From JBBKWJ01 sp037968895 (GTDB lineage: Bacteria > Actinomycetota > Acidimicrobiia > Acidimicrobiales > SZUA-35), in contig JBBKWJ010000189.1 in NCBI GenBank assembly GCA_037968895.1, forward strand, positions 1 through 42,569: a stretch of DNA of 42,569 bases, in the 5' to 3' direction. This document shows, one piece after another, positions 1 to 7,193 of the stretch (position 1 is the stretch's first letter; every line of letters starts with the position of its first letter). Made by a program: the position numbers and the translations under genes. Below the pieces are notes generated by a model. That model did no database searches. It was not told the origin of the DNA and was given only the letters and a program-made list of their open reading frames with translations.

Positions 1-101
1 AGCGTCTTCGTCTTGCCGGTTCCCGCGCCAGCGACGATGAGTAGCGGTGACCCGGTGTGGGCAACAGCATCGGCCTGTTGCTGGTTGAGATCTCCGAACA
101 T
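1..101 (-). CDS. UvrD/PcrA-type SF1 helicase, N-terminus only
   Basis: The minus strand reads MFGDLNQQQADAVAHTG and continues into a Walker A of the form GAGTGKT, preceded by LLIVA. This is the Q-motif plus P-loop that opens UvrD/PcrA/Rep superfamily-1 DNA helicases (3'-5' unwinding in excision repair and replication restart). Only about 33 residues are in the window; the rest lies beyond base 1. The ATG at 101 is the first in-frame start after a long open stretch without ATG, GTG or TTG. A TACACT -10 box sits 9 nt upstream. The family is clear, but UvrD1, UvrD2 and PcrA cannot be told apart from this fragment. Confidence 0.85.
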   Translation of the reverse strand, partial: MFGDLNQQQADAVAHTGSPLLIVAGAGTGKTKT

Positions 102-110
102 GAGTTCGTG

Positions 111-116
111 AGTGTA
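111..116 (-). promoter_or_regulatory. -10 box of the UvrD-type helicase
   Basis: TACACT on the minus strand (AGTGTA on plus) ends 9 nt before the helicase ATG. It fits the actinobacterial TANNNT -10 consensus and would give a 5' leader of only 2-3 nt. No clear -35 is seen. The box lies between the helicase and the upstream LysM gene, so the helicase could also be co-transcribed with that gene. Confidence 0.4.
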
Positions 117-165
117 GCCGTCACCCCTTGAACTCGCCCGTCCGCCGCCATTTGCGCCTGGCTCA

Positions 166-1002
166 CTACGGAAGCACGAGAATCTCGCCGGGGAAGATCA
201 TGTTTGGATCGCCAGACGAGAGCCGGGTGCGGTTGCTCGCGATGAGTTTCGCCCAATACTCGGTGACCTCGGCGGTAGACGGTTGGCGACCGAGCCTCAG
301 TTCAGTCTCGCTGGCGGCGATGCTCCAGAGATGATCGCCAGCAACCACAAGGTGTTCATCGGACCTCGCCGCTGAGGGTTGTTGTGTCTCATTCGGTTCG
401 GTCGGCGCAGGCGGCGGGCTTGTTGGCGGAGCCGTCGTCGGGGCGACAGTGGTTGGGGGAACAGTTGTTGGAGCGGTTGTTGGGGCGGTCGTCGTTGGTT
501 CGGTGGTCGCTGGTGCACCGGTGGTGGTCGACGAGACGGCGGCCGAGGATGGCGGGGCCATGGTTGTGACGATCATCGTGGTGGAGGTTGTTGATGTCGA
601 TCTCGGGTCGACTTGGCCAAGATGGACGAGTTGCGGCGGTGAAGGATCTGACTCGCCGCAGGCTGGTAGAACCGTCAGCGATACCGCGAGTAGGCCCTTG
701 GCAACTTGTTTCGATCCAGGCATTGTCAAGCGCTCCAAGCGCCCTCGACGAGGGCTCTCGACATGGAGGTGTCGCCGCCAATACAGCACGCTTGCTCCGA
801 GCCAGAGGGCGCTGCACACGGCGAGCCCCCACGCGACGGCGACGATTGCGGTCTCGGGGTCGTGAGTTGCCTCGGCAAAATCGATCAACGACGCCAGGCT
901 CGCCAACGACACAAGACCCACCAACCACCCAACGGCTTGCACGCTGCCGGCGACAGAGGGGTTGGAGGCTTCAAAGGGCAGGGAGTGAGAGTGCATTTGC
1001 AT
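166..1002 (-). CDS. Membrane-anchored LysM-domain protein with Thr/Pro-rich linker
   Basis: A 278-residue protein. Residues about 20-42 and 52-75 are hydrophobic helices. A third hydrophobic segment (about 100-114) ends in LPAC, which looks like a lipobox. Residues 136-200 are almost all Thr, Pro and Ala, a typical wall-spanning linker. Residues 217-278 form a C-terminal LysM domain (HLVVAGDHLWSIAA to PGEILVLP), which binds peptidoglycan glycan strands. The likely role is an envelope protein reaching from membrane to wall. LysM proteins of this architecture often border actinobacterial Tad loci, so a part in pilus passage through the wall is plausible but inferred. The start at 1002 sits 6 nt after a TACTAT -10 box, suggesting a leaderless message. 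An internal ATG at 723 with GGAG nine bases upstream would by itself encode a standard lipoprotein precursor (MPGSK to LPAC), so a second product is possible. Confidence 0.8.
   Translation of the reverse strand: MQMHSHSLPFEASNPSVAGSVQAVGWLVGLVSLASLASLIDFAEATHDPETAIVAVAWGLAVCSALWLGASVLYWRRHLHVESPRRGRLERLTMPGSKQVAKGLLAVSLTVLPACGESDPSPPQLVHLGQVDPRSTSTTSTTMIVTTMAPPSSAAVSSTTTGAPATTEPTTTAPTTAPTTVPPTTVAPTTAPPTSPPPAPTEPNETQQPSAARSDEHLVVAGDHLWSIAASETELRLGRQPSTAEVTEYWAKLIASNRTRLSSGDPNMIFPGEILVLP
402..597 (-). repeat. Low-complexity Thr/Pro/Ala-coding tract
   Basis: Imperfect tandem GTTGTTGG/GGTCGT-like units on the plus strand encode the Thr/Pro linker of the LysM protein (residues about 136-200). Such tracts change length by slippage. 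It is coding sequence, not a separate element. Confidence 0.6.
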
Positions 1003-1008
1003 CTGTTT

Positions 1009-1039
1009 ATAGTAATCAAACGTAGTTAGTCGCTGTCAA
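1009..1039 (-). promoter_or_regulatory. Promoter of the LysM gene (leaderless)
   Basis: On the minus strand a perfect -35 TTGACA (1034-1039) is followed after 19 bases by a -10 TACTAT (1009-1014), which ends 6 nt before the ATG at 1002. That spacing puts transcription start on or next to the start codon. Within the spacer lies CTACGTTTG (1017-1025), a motif that recurs in the two other promoters of the Tad locus. Confidence 0.6.
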
Positions 1040-1106
1040 GGGCAATTCAAGATCGAGGAATGCCGGCCGACAGGAACAGGTCGATCGAGCGCAAAAGGAG
1101 GCCGAG

Positions 1107-1640
1107 GTGGATCATCGGGAGGAAGAAGAAGAACGTGACCTGCGTCGGCTTCGACAAGAACTGCGGCACGACGTCGAAGACATTGAAGCCGCGGCCGCAG
1201 AGCTAGAAGACGCAAAACGTCCGCTCGTTGATGCGCTCGTCGATGCAGGAATGGACGGTCGCGAGCTCCACATAGATCTGCCACAGCGACAACTGGTTGG
1301 ACATGTCGTTCACGTCGGCGACACTGTCTTCACCTTAGAGACCCGCTCCGGTGCAGCATTTCTCATCGAGGCTGAGCGGGTCGTCGGTGTGCGAATCTCA
1401 CCGTCTCGCGGCTCCTCTGCACGCGTCAATCGGGGTCACCCCCGCACGATGCTTGCGGCGTTGCGTTCACACGCCGTCGACGGCTCGAATATCACGCTTG
1501 AACGAACATCTGGTGCGCCGGTTCGTGGCACCGTTGGTGCAGCGTCGATCACGCACGCTCAATTGAGCGAGCCAAGCGGAGCGATCTGGTTGGTGCCGAC
1601 CACAGCGATTGTTGCGGTGTCGACCGGCGGAATCGCCTAG
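1107..1640 (+). CDS. Uncharacterised protein at the head of the Tad locus
   Basis: A 177-residue soluble protein that I do not recognise. Residues 1-45 are highly charged (DHREEEEERDLRRLRQELRH onward) and should form an amphipathic or coiled-coil helix. The remainder alternates short hydrophobic strands and glycines (LVGHVVHVGDTVFTLETRSG; LVPTTAIVAVSTGG), suggesting two small beta-barrel repeats. No signal peptide or membrane segment is present. The GTG start at 1107 is well supported by an AAAAGGAGG Shine-Dalgarno at 1093-1101. Its stop codon overlaps that of the convergent HTH gene in the tetramer CTAG (1637-1640). Its position between the LysM gene and the pilus operon suggests a link to pilus regulation or assembly, but nothing in the sequence proves it. 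Confidence 0.75.
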   Translation: MDHREEEEERDLRRLRQELRHDVEDIEAAAAELEDAKRPLVDALVDAGMDGRELHIDLPQRQLVGHVVHVGDTVFTLETRSGAAFLIEAERVVGVRISPSRGSSARVNRGHPRTMLAALRSHAVDGSNITLERTSGAPVRGTVGAASITHAQLSEPSGAIWLVPTTAIVAVSTGGIA

Positions 1641-1885
1641 GACGCGTCGCTCTCGGCGAGTGCTTCGGGCCCAACTCGATGGCTTTGAAGCGTCGAGATC
1701 ACGTCTTCTAGCAAGAAGTGATACTTGCGTGAGCCAGGCAACCGACTTGCCGGAAGGCGGCCATCGGCTGCCATCGCGAGGACGGTTCGAGGATTGAGGT
1801 CGAGTAACTCGGCCACCTGAGCAGTGGTGAGTATCGGGGGGTATGCCGCTCGGACTGTATCGAATCCGTCGGTTGTGTCATTCAT
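1637..1885 (-). CDS. MerR/excisionase-type helix-turn-helix DNA-binding protein
   Basis: An 82-residue protein made almost entirely of one winged-helix domain of the excisionase (MerR-like HTH_17) type: ILTTAQVAELLDLNPRTVLAMAADGRLPASRLPGSRKYHFLLEDVISTL, with the turn after AELLDLN and the wing around GSRKYHF. Such small proteins act as transcription factors in actinobacteria. The ATG at 1885 is preferred over the GTG at 1915 because a TAGACT -10 box ends 7 nt before it, which suits a leaderless message. It is divergent from the pilus operon starting at 2038 and so is a candidate regulator of that operon and of itself. No phage or integrative element is seen nearby, so a recombination role is unlikely. 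Confidence 0.8.
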   Translation of the reverse strand: MNDTTDGFDTVRAAYPPILTTAQVAELLDLNPRTVLAMAADGRLPASRLPGSRKYHFLLEDVISTLQSHRVGPEALAESDAS

Positions 1886-1892
1886 GGTGGAC

Positions 1893-1904
1893 AGTCTACG
1901 TTTA
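1893..1904 (-). promoter_or_regulatory. -10 box of the HTH gene with overlapping CTACGTTT motif
   Basis: TAGACT (minus strand, 1893-1898) ends 7 nt before the ATG at 1885, giving a leaderless transcript. The motif CTACGTTTA (plus strand, 1896-1904) overlaps this -10 box by three bases, so a protein bound there would block the promoter. The same motif occurs in the promoters of the LysM gene and of the pilus operon. Confidence 0.5.
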
Positions 1905-1982
1905 GTTGCGCTCACTTGCTGCTACATTCGCAGAAACCCCTTGAGGGCATCGCAGACACGGGGACCGCGCCCCATGTCGCCG

Positions 1983-2006
1983 ACAAACGATCTTTCCTAC
2001 GTTTGT
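1983..2006. promoter_or_regulatory. Inverted repeat upstream of the pilus operon
   Basis: ACAAACG (1983-1989) and CGTTTGT (2000-2006) form a perfect 7-base dyad with a 10-base spacer, in the intergenic region between the HTH gene and cpaB and 31 bases before the cpaB ATG. The right arm is part of CTACGTTTG (1997-2005). It is the best operator candidate for control of the Tad operon. TACGTT at 1998-2003 could also serve as the -10 box. Confidence 0.5.
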
Positions 2007-2037
2007 CTCCAATCCACCGATTGGAAAGGCGCCTGCG

Positions 2038-2688
2038 ATGCAGCGACTGCACTCCACATTCTCTTTGGCCCACCTCCTCATGGTGGTCGCCGGCTTGGTC
2101 ACCTTTGTTGCGATCGCCGTTGTTTTGCGTGACCGGGCTGCGGTCCTCGAGGTTGTTGTTGCCAGTGAAGCGCTCGACGAAGGAAGCCCGATCGCAAGGG
2201 CCCCACTCGGCGTCGTCGAAATCTCGGCTAACGATCCGCTTGCTTCTTTCTTCGTAGCTGCAGGCACGGATGTCACCGACCAGTTTCTTTCTCGTCCCGT
2301 CGCCAAGGGCGAGCCACTTCTCCTGTCAGACCTTCAGGCCGCCGACGACGCACCAGGCCGGCGAACGATGACGCTGTCCGTCGACCAGCTTGTTCTTTCT
2401 GGGCTCGGCCTTCGGCTGGGTGACCGTGTTGACCTAATCGCAACTTCGTCAGACGGCGCATCTGGTTTCGTCGTCGCCGACGTCGAGGTTGTTCGCTTAC
2501 CAGCAAGCGAAGCGCTACCCGGTTTCGGTGCTGCTGCTGGCGCGTCGTGGTTGACCATCGAGGTGTCTGAACCACAGGCACTTGCGATCGCAAGCGCAAA
2601 TGCCACCGCCGATGTCGACGTTGTCCGATCGTCGGGAGCACGGCCGCTCGAGCACCTCGACGTCGTTGCAGATGGAGGCGGGTCATGA
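2038..2688 (+). CDS. cpaB: CpaB/RcpC-like SAF-domain pilus assembly protein
   Basis: A 216-residue protein with one N-terminal membrane helix (LAHLLMVVAGLVTFVAIAVVL, about 9-30) and an extracytoplasmic SAF-type beta-clip domain (VVVASEALDEGSPIARAPLGVVEI to RPVAKGEPLLLSDL). The second half, about 120-200, resembles the RcpC/CpaB C-terminal region (GLGLRLGDRVDLIATSSDG). In Tad systems this protein stabilises the secretion channel and may contact envelope glycan. It is shorter than proteobacterial CpaB, as is common in Gram-positive versions, which lack an outer-membrane secretin. GGAAAGG at 2023-2029 serves as ribosome binding site. The next gene overlaps by ATGA. Assignment rests on the domain and on position directly before cpaE and cpaF. 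Confidence 0.75.
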   Translation: MQRLHSTFSLAHLLMVVAGLVTFVAIAVVLRDRAAVLEVVVASEALDEGSPIARAPLGVVEISANDPLASFFVAAGTDVTDQFLSRPVAKGEPLLLSDLQAADDAPGRRTMTLSVDQLVLSGLGLRLGDRVDLIATSSDGASGFVVADVEVVRLPASEALPGFGAAAGASWLTIEVSEPQALAIASANATADVDVVRSSGARPLEHLDVVADGGGS

Positions 2689-3857
2689 CCACGACCGTCG
2701 TCGGCCTCGCGATGAGTAGCCGATCGTGGCGGAGCGCCCTACATCGCCATTGCCGTGACCACGTGTCTGATATCGCAATTCGACTTATCCGTGATGGTCG
2801 TGAGGCGCTTGATTCTGGCCTCGACCTCATTGTCGTCGACGACGACACAAGTTGGCTGTCGATTCCGTTTGTCGCGGCGGCCCGTGATCACTCAATTGGC
2901 CTTGTCGGCTTATTCGATCCCTCTGAGGCCGATAGCCACGGCCGCCGCTATCTGCAGGGGCTTGGCATTGAGGCAACGTGCAGCTCTGACCTCTCCACCG
3001 ATGAACTGTTGTCCGTCATTCGCGCTCAGAAACCAGATGAGGTGCTCGCCGACAAGTTCAACTCAATCGTTGGATCCGATTCCTCCCGCATAACGCTGGC
3101 CGAACGTCAGATTGTCGCAGTCGGCGGTCCATCAGGGGCAGGAGCTACCGAGGTTTCGATCGCCTTCGCCACCACCCACGGTAAAGACGGAGTCCTCATC
3201 GATGTCGACGAGTCATACCCGTCCGTCGCTCGCCGACTAGGACTCGGCATTCACCCGCACATCCTGACGGCAATCGAAGCGCTCCGTGGCGAGCGTGTGC
3301 GGCCAGACAACTTCGAGGGCGAGACAATCGAAGACTGCTTGGCCGCACGCGCCGTGGATGGTCCACGTGTTCCATTCGATGTGATTGTCGGACTGGCCTC
3401 GCGAGACGACTGGAGCCTGCTTCGTTCTGATGATGCTCTCGACCTCGTCGATGAATTGGCAGCCAGGTGGCCAGTTGTTGTGGTTCGACTCGGACCCCGT
3501 CTCGAAGACCTCTCGCGTTGGGTCGGCCGATTCGATGTGAGTCGAGCCGTCGCTGGCCGCGCTACCAGAATCATCGGGGTGTGTGAGGGCACGTCGACTG
3601 GCCTGCTTCGGTTTGTCGATTGGCTAGTCGACATTTCGCTGCTCGTCGGTGAGACGCCAATTGACGTGATCATCAATCGAGCACCTTCCTCATCGTCTGC
3701 AACCTCGCAGCTCGAAACCCAGTTACGAGAAATCGTCGGCTCGCGGGTGCAACGCATCACCACCGTTGGCTTCGACAAGCGAATCGAACGGGCTGCTTGG
3801 GACGGCGTACTTGCCACTCGAGGTCCGCTGGTTAAAGCAGTTCGGGAGTTCGCATGA
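2685..3857 (+). CDS. CpaE/TadZ-like MinD-fold protein with degenerate P-loop
   Basis: A 390-residue cytoplasmic protein. Residues 1-125 look like an atypical receiver-like domain (LDLIVVDDDTSW, IGLVGLFDPS). Residues 140-390 follow the ParA/MinD fold: IVAVGGPSGAGATEVSIAFA, then GVLIDVDES (169-177) as Walker A', then DVIVGL and VVVRLGP strands. TadZ/CpaE marks the pole or site where the pilus machine assembles. The signature lysine of the deviant Walker A (KGGxGKT) is absent: 147-156 reads GGPSGAGATE, so ATP hydrolysis is doubtful. Several TadZ proteins are known to be degenerate in the same way. The ATG overlaps the cpaB stop and the gene's own stop overlaps cpaF, both as ATGA, indicating translational coupling. 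Confidence 0.75.
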   Translation: MTTTVVGLAMSSRSWRSALHRHCRDHVSDIAIRLIRDGREALDSGLDLIVVDDDTSWLSIPFVAAARDHSIGLVGLFDPSEADSHGRRYLQGLGIEATCSSDLSTDELLSVIRAQKPDEVLADKFNSIVGSDSSRITLAERQIVAVGGPSGAGATEVSIAFATTHGKDGVLIDVDESYPSVARRLGLGIHPHILTAIEALRGERVRPDNFEGETIEDCLAARAVDGPRVPFDVIVGLASRDDWSLLRSDDALDLVDELAARWPVVVVRLGPRLEDLSRWVGRFDVSRAVAGRATRIIGVCEGTSTGLLRFVDWLVDISLLVGETPIDVIINRAPSSSSATSQLETQLREIVGSRVQRITTVGFDKRIERAAWDGVLATRGPLVKAVREFA

Positions 3858-5158
3858 GCAGCGCACCCCTAATCGACACCTACGAGCACCTCCGGTCGAC
3901 GGCATTGCGCGAGATTCAGTCAGTCGACATCGATCTCACCGATCATCAGGCGATCCATCGGCTGACACGAAACCTGGTGGAGCGCTACCAGATCAATGCG
4001 ACATCAGGCGTCGGCGGCCGACCGCTCACCAACATCGACGGCATGATCGGCCGACTCGAGCGATCGCTACTGGCCTACGGGCCGCTTACCCCATTTCTTG
4101 ACGGTTCGATCGTCTACGAAGAGTTGATCATCCACGGCGACGAGGTGTCGTATGTCGACGAGAAGGGCCGGCTTGTGGCCTTTGACGAGCCGATCTCCGA
4201 CGACGAAGTCATGCATGTGGTCTCGAAACTCCTCGCTTCGGTTGGTGCGTCAGTCGACGAATCGCATCCGGTCATTCAAGCGCAGGTGCTCGACGGCAAA
4301 GCCCGACTTGGGGTCGTGATGCCGCCAATCGCCGACCGAATCGACGTCACCCTTCGGCGCTATCTGGCGAAGCGGGAAACGTTCGATGAGCTCATCGGGT
4401 GGGGCGCCATCACGCCCGCTGCTGCCTCGCTTCTGGCCGCGTCGATCAGAACCTCGACTGGGTTGATCGTTACTGGCCAACCAGGTTCGGGAAAGACAAC
4501 GCTCGTCAATGCATTGCTCCGTTCTGCGCCGCCGTCGTTGCGACTCATTGCGTGTGAAGACACCCCAGAATTGTCGGTCGATCATCTCAATGCGGCCCGC
4601 TGGCGAACCCGCCCAGCCGGACCAGACGGCACCGGCGAGATCGACCTTCGTCAGCTAGTCAAGATGTCGCTCGGCATGAGGCCTGATGTCATTGTGGTCG
4701 GCGAGACGCGCGGTGCTGAGGCCTACGAACTAACACGTGCTGGCAACGCAGGCTGCGGCATGATCTCGACAATCCACGCCAACGGTGCTCGTCAGGGTTT
4801 GCAGGCGCTCGTGTCGACAGCCGTGATGGCAGGGCCGAATGTTGCAGTCGATCAGGTGCGAGCTGTGTTCAGCTCGATCATTGACCTTGTCGTGCACACG
4901 GCTAAAGAACCGACCTCGTCGGTTGATGGTTCGGGCGGTCGTCGTCAGGTCATGGAGATTGTTGCGGTGCCGCCGCTTCAGGGCGCTGAGTCTGACTTCA
5001 CGGTCGAACCCATTTTCCGGCGAGCCGATTTTGGGGCCCCGCTCGAGTGGACGGGAAGCCCGTTGCCCCAGGAGTTTGAGCTGCGGCTAGAGCGTGTACT
5101 CCGACCGCTCGGCTTGTCCGTCAATTCGATCCTTGAAGGAAGGGGCGGTTTGTTATGA
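3854..5158 (+). CDS. cpaF: CpaF/TadA secretion ATPase
   Basis: A 434-residue type II/IV secretion ATPase that powers Tad pilus extension, and in some systems retraction, as a hexamer at the inner face of the membrane. The N-terminal domain (1-170) is followed by the RecA core: Walker A GQPGSGKT at 208-215, an acidic loop LIACEDTPEL (231-240), Walker B RPDVIVVGETRG (276-287) with Glu284, and the His box STIHANGA (305-312). All expected catalytic residues are present. Length is normal for the family. It sits inside a run of ATGA-coupled genes, cpaB-cpaE-cpaF-tadB-tadC, the standard core order of Tad loci. Confidence 0.95.
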   Translation: MSSAPLIDTYEHLRSTALREIQSVDIDLTDHQAIHRLTRNLVERYQINATSGVGGRPLTNIDGMIGRLERSLLAYGPLTPFLDGSIVYEELIIHGDEVSYVDEKGRLVAFDEPISDDEVMHVVSKLLASVGASVDESHPVIQAQVLDGKARLGVVMPPIADRIDVTLRRYLAKRETFDELIGWGAITPAAASLLAASIRTSTGLIVTGQPGSGKTTLVNALLRSAPPSLRLIACEDTPELSVDHLNAARWRTRPAGPDGTGEIDLRQLVKMSLGMRPDVIVVGETRGAEAYELTRAGNAGCGMISTIHANGARQGLQALVSTAVMAGPNVAVDQVRAVFSSIIDLVVHTAKEPTSSVDGSGGRRQVMEIVAVPPLQGAESDFTVEPIFRRADFGAPLEWTGSPLPQEFELRLERVLRPLGLSVNSILEGRGGLL

Positions 5159-6036
5159 GGCTCTTTGCCGCACTTGCTGGTGCCCTATTCAGCTATCTCG
5201 TGGTTGGTTCACTCGTCGGCGTGACCCCAAAGTTCCTGCGTGGTTCGTCGACAAATCGCCGACTTGGTTCACGAATGCAGGATTGGCTCAACCAAGCCGG
5301 AGTGCCAGTGAGCCCGATCCAGTTTGTTGCAACATCGCTCGCTGGAGGTGCCGTCGTCGGTGTCGTGGTTGCTGTGTTCACAGGCGCCACGGCGATCGGT
5401 CTAGTTGCCGGCATCGTCACGTTGTCGTTGCCTCGATCGATGTTCGCTCGTCGAGTTCGCAAGGCCAAACGCGATCGGCTAGCCGCCTGGCCTGATGCCC
5501 TGCGTGATGCCGTGGCGCATCTGCGAGCATCGCTATCGATCCACGCCAGCTTGTGCGAGCTCGGGCGTAGTGGCCCAGATCCCCTTCGTCCGGCGTTTGA
5601 GCGATACGAACGACTGGCTGCGGCCCTTGATCACAAGAGCGCCCTCGAGGTTGTTCGTGAAGAACTCGCCGACCCTCTCTCTGACCGAATCATCGAGATT
5701 CTGCTCGTCGCGTACGACCAGGGCACAACCGTAATCGTCGACATTCTTGAAGACCTCGCCGAGTCAACGACTCGCGATCTCCGACTCTTGGAAGAGGTCG
5801 AGACGGCTCAGCTCGAGACGAAGCTCGAGGCACGAGGCGCGGCGATCCTGCCGCTTGTGGTTCTCGGACTGCTCTGCGCCAGCACGCCTGGTTACCGGGC
5901 GTTCTACTCCACCCTTGGCGGCTGGTTTGTCATTGGCGTTGGCTGCGCCATGAGCCTGCTCGGCCTCGTGTCGATTGAGCGGCTGGGCAAGCTGCCAACC
6001 GAGGTTCGAATTCTGGCCGCAGGGATCGAGTCATGA
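5155..6036 (+). CDS. tadB: TadB-like inner-membrane platform protein
   Basis: A 293-residue T2SSF-domain membrane protein. Hydrophobic helices lie near the N-terminus (about 3-23), at about 62-95 (two helices) and at the C-terminus (about 228-245 and 258-278). The cytoplasmic T2SSF domain between them contains AWPDALRDAVAHLRASLSIHASL and the helical LLVAYDQGTTVIVDILEDLAESTTRDLRLLEEVETAQ. TadB and TadC form the membrane platform on which the ATPase acts. ATG overlaps the cpaF stop (ATGA), and its own stop overlaps tadC in the same way. Confidence 0.88.
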   Translation: MRLFAALAGALFSYLVVGSLVGVTPKFLRGSSTNRRLGSRMQDWLNQAGVPVSPIQFVATSLAGGAVVGVVVAVFTGATAIGLVAGIVTLSLPRSMFARRVRKAKRDRLAAWPDALRDAVAHLRASLSIHASLCELGRSGPDPLRPAFERYERLAAALDHKSALEVVREELADPLSDRIIEILLVAYDQGTTVIVDILEDLAESTTRDLRLLEEVETAQLETKLEARGAAILPLVVLGLLCASTPGYRAFYSTLGGWFVIGVGCAMSLLGLVSIERLGKLPTEVRILAAGIES

Positions 6037-6977
6037 GCCGGACCGTTCTCCTCGCAGCACTCAGCGCCAGCGGCACGGTGATGATGTTGTCACGGTTCAT
6101 TATTGCGCCCCGGCGAAAACTCTCTACTCGGCTGCGTCCATACGCCGCTCTGTCGCGATCCCGTCTCGGCACCGGTTACGCCGACGTGTCGGTAGTGGCG
6201 CTGGCCCAGGCCAGGGACGCCAGCGTCGTCGGCCGAGTATTTGGGCCGATTCTGACGCGGGCCGCAGAGCTCCTTGGCTCCGTGCTCGACACTTCCGATG
6301 ACGAGACCCTCGCTCGCCGCCTCCGCCAAGCGGGCTATAGCGAGACGCGCCCGGAGCAGTATCGGATCCGTCAGCTTGGCTACACCGTTGCTGCGACCAG
6401 CCTCGGCTTTTTCCTCGGCATGACGAGTCTTGGCACGCCCCTTGGCACCTTGATGCTCGGTCTTCTGTTCGGATTCCCGGGGGCCACTTTGCAACGAAAC
6501 CGAGTCGAGCGGGCGATTCAGGCTCGGCGAGCTCGGATGCGCACCGAGGTCTACACGGTTTCACAGCTCGTCGCCGTGTACATCCGCGCCGGCCATGGCC
6601 CCGTCGATGCCGTTCGAGTCGTGTGCTCGCTCGGGCGAGGGCCTGTCATCGCTGAGCTCCGAGAAGGGCTCGGTTGGATCAGCTCTGGCACGACGCCACA
6701 GCGGGCATACGAAAAACTCGCAGAAGCAACTCCAGAACCGGCAGCAGGCCGGCTCTATCGGTTGTTGTCTGCATCAGCTCGGTCGGGGGGCGACATCGGG
6801 TCCGCATTGCTTGCGGTCAGCGACGACCTCCGAAGCGAACGGCGGGAAGAAGTAGCTCGCTCTGCGGTGAAGCGCCGCACAGCCATGCTGCTTCCACTTC
6901 TGCTGTGCATCGCACCAGTGATGGTGCTGTTTGTAGGAGCGGCGTTGCCGTCGCTAGTCCTTGGGCCAGGACGCTAA
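6033..6977 (+). CDS. tadC: TadC-like inner-membrane platform protein
   Basis: A 314-residue T2SSF-domain protein, partner of TadB. It has helices at about 1-20, 120-155 and 285-310, and a T2SSF core containing QLVAVYIRAGHGPVDAVRVV and SASARSGGDIGSALLAVSDDLRSERREE, ending in two C-terminal membrane segments (LLPLLLCIAPVMVLFVGAALPSLVL). It closes the ATGA-coupled block. A 27-base gap without a visible terminator leads to the pilin gene, so read-through is expected. Confidence 0.87.
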   Translation: MSRTVLLAALSASGTVMMLSRFIIAPRRKLSTRLRPYAALSRSRLGTGYADVSVVALAQARDASVVGRVFGPILTRAAELLGSVLDTSDDETLARRLRQAGYSETRPEQYRIRQLGYTVAATSLGFFLGMTSLGTPLGTLMLGLLFGFPGATLQRNRVERAIQARRARMRTEVYTVSQLVAVYIRAGHGPVDAVRVVCSLGRGPVIAELREGLGWISSGTTPQRAYEKLAEATPEPAAGRLYRLLSASARSGGDIGSALLAVSDDLRSERREEVARSAVKRRTAMLLPLLLCIAPVMVLFVGAALPSLVLGPGR

Positions 6978-7004
6978 CGGTCTGATTTTGAGAAGGAGAG
7001 AATC

Positions 7005-7193
7005 ATGTTTGTACTGCACGCAATTTCACAGGTCGAGGGTTTGCCTCGGCGCAATCGTCAGCGGGGCGCCGGCGTGGTCGAATGGCTCGGCATTAGTGCC
7101 TTGTCGATCGGCATGCTGGTCGCCGTGTTCGGAGCGCTTGAAGGCGTCGGACTCGATCTTGTATCGATGATCCGTAGCTCTCTTGGCCTCTAG
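7005..7193 (+). CDS. Flp-type major pilin precursor
   Basis: A 62-residue prepilin. A basic leader (GLPRRNRQRG) is followed by AGVVEWLGISALSIGMLVAVFGALEGVG, giving a type IV-b-like processing site after Gly20 with glutamate at mature position 5. The mature pilin would have 42 residues, almost all one hydrophobic helix, as in Flp pilins. The usual Glu-Tyr pair of Flp pilins is Glu-Trp here. AGAAGGAG at 6991-6998 is the strongest ribosome binding site in the locus, fitting the high expression a major subunit needs. The downstream gene begins inside its 3' end. No prepilin peptidase (TadV/CpaA) is visible in the window. Confidence 0.8.
   Translation: MFVLHAISQVEGLPRRNRQRGAGVVEWLGISALSIGMLVAVFGALEGVGLDLVSMIRSSLGL

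Noticed and set aside
402..597. Tandem repeats resembling a CRISPR or minisatellite
   Set aside because: The units are irregular and fully explained by Thr/Pro/Ala codons of the LysM linker; there are no spacers.
2273..2848. 191-codon antisense frame opposite cpaB
   Set aside because: Arg/Thr-rich composition typical of a shadow frame in GC-rich DNA, with no domain and no ribosome binding site; cpaB on the other strand is well supported.
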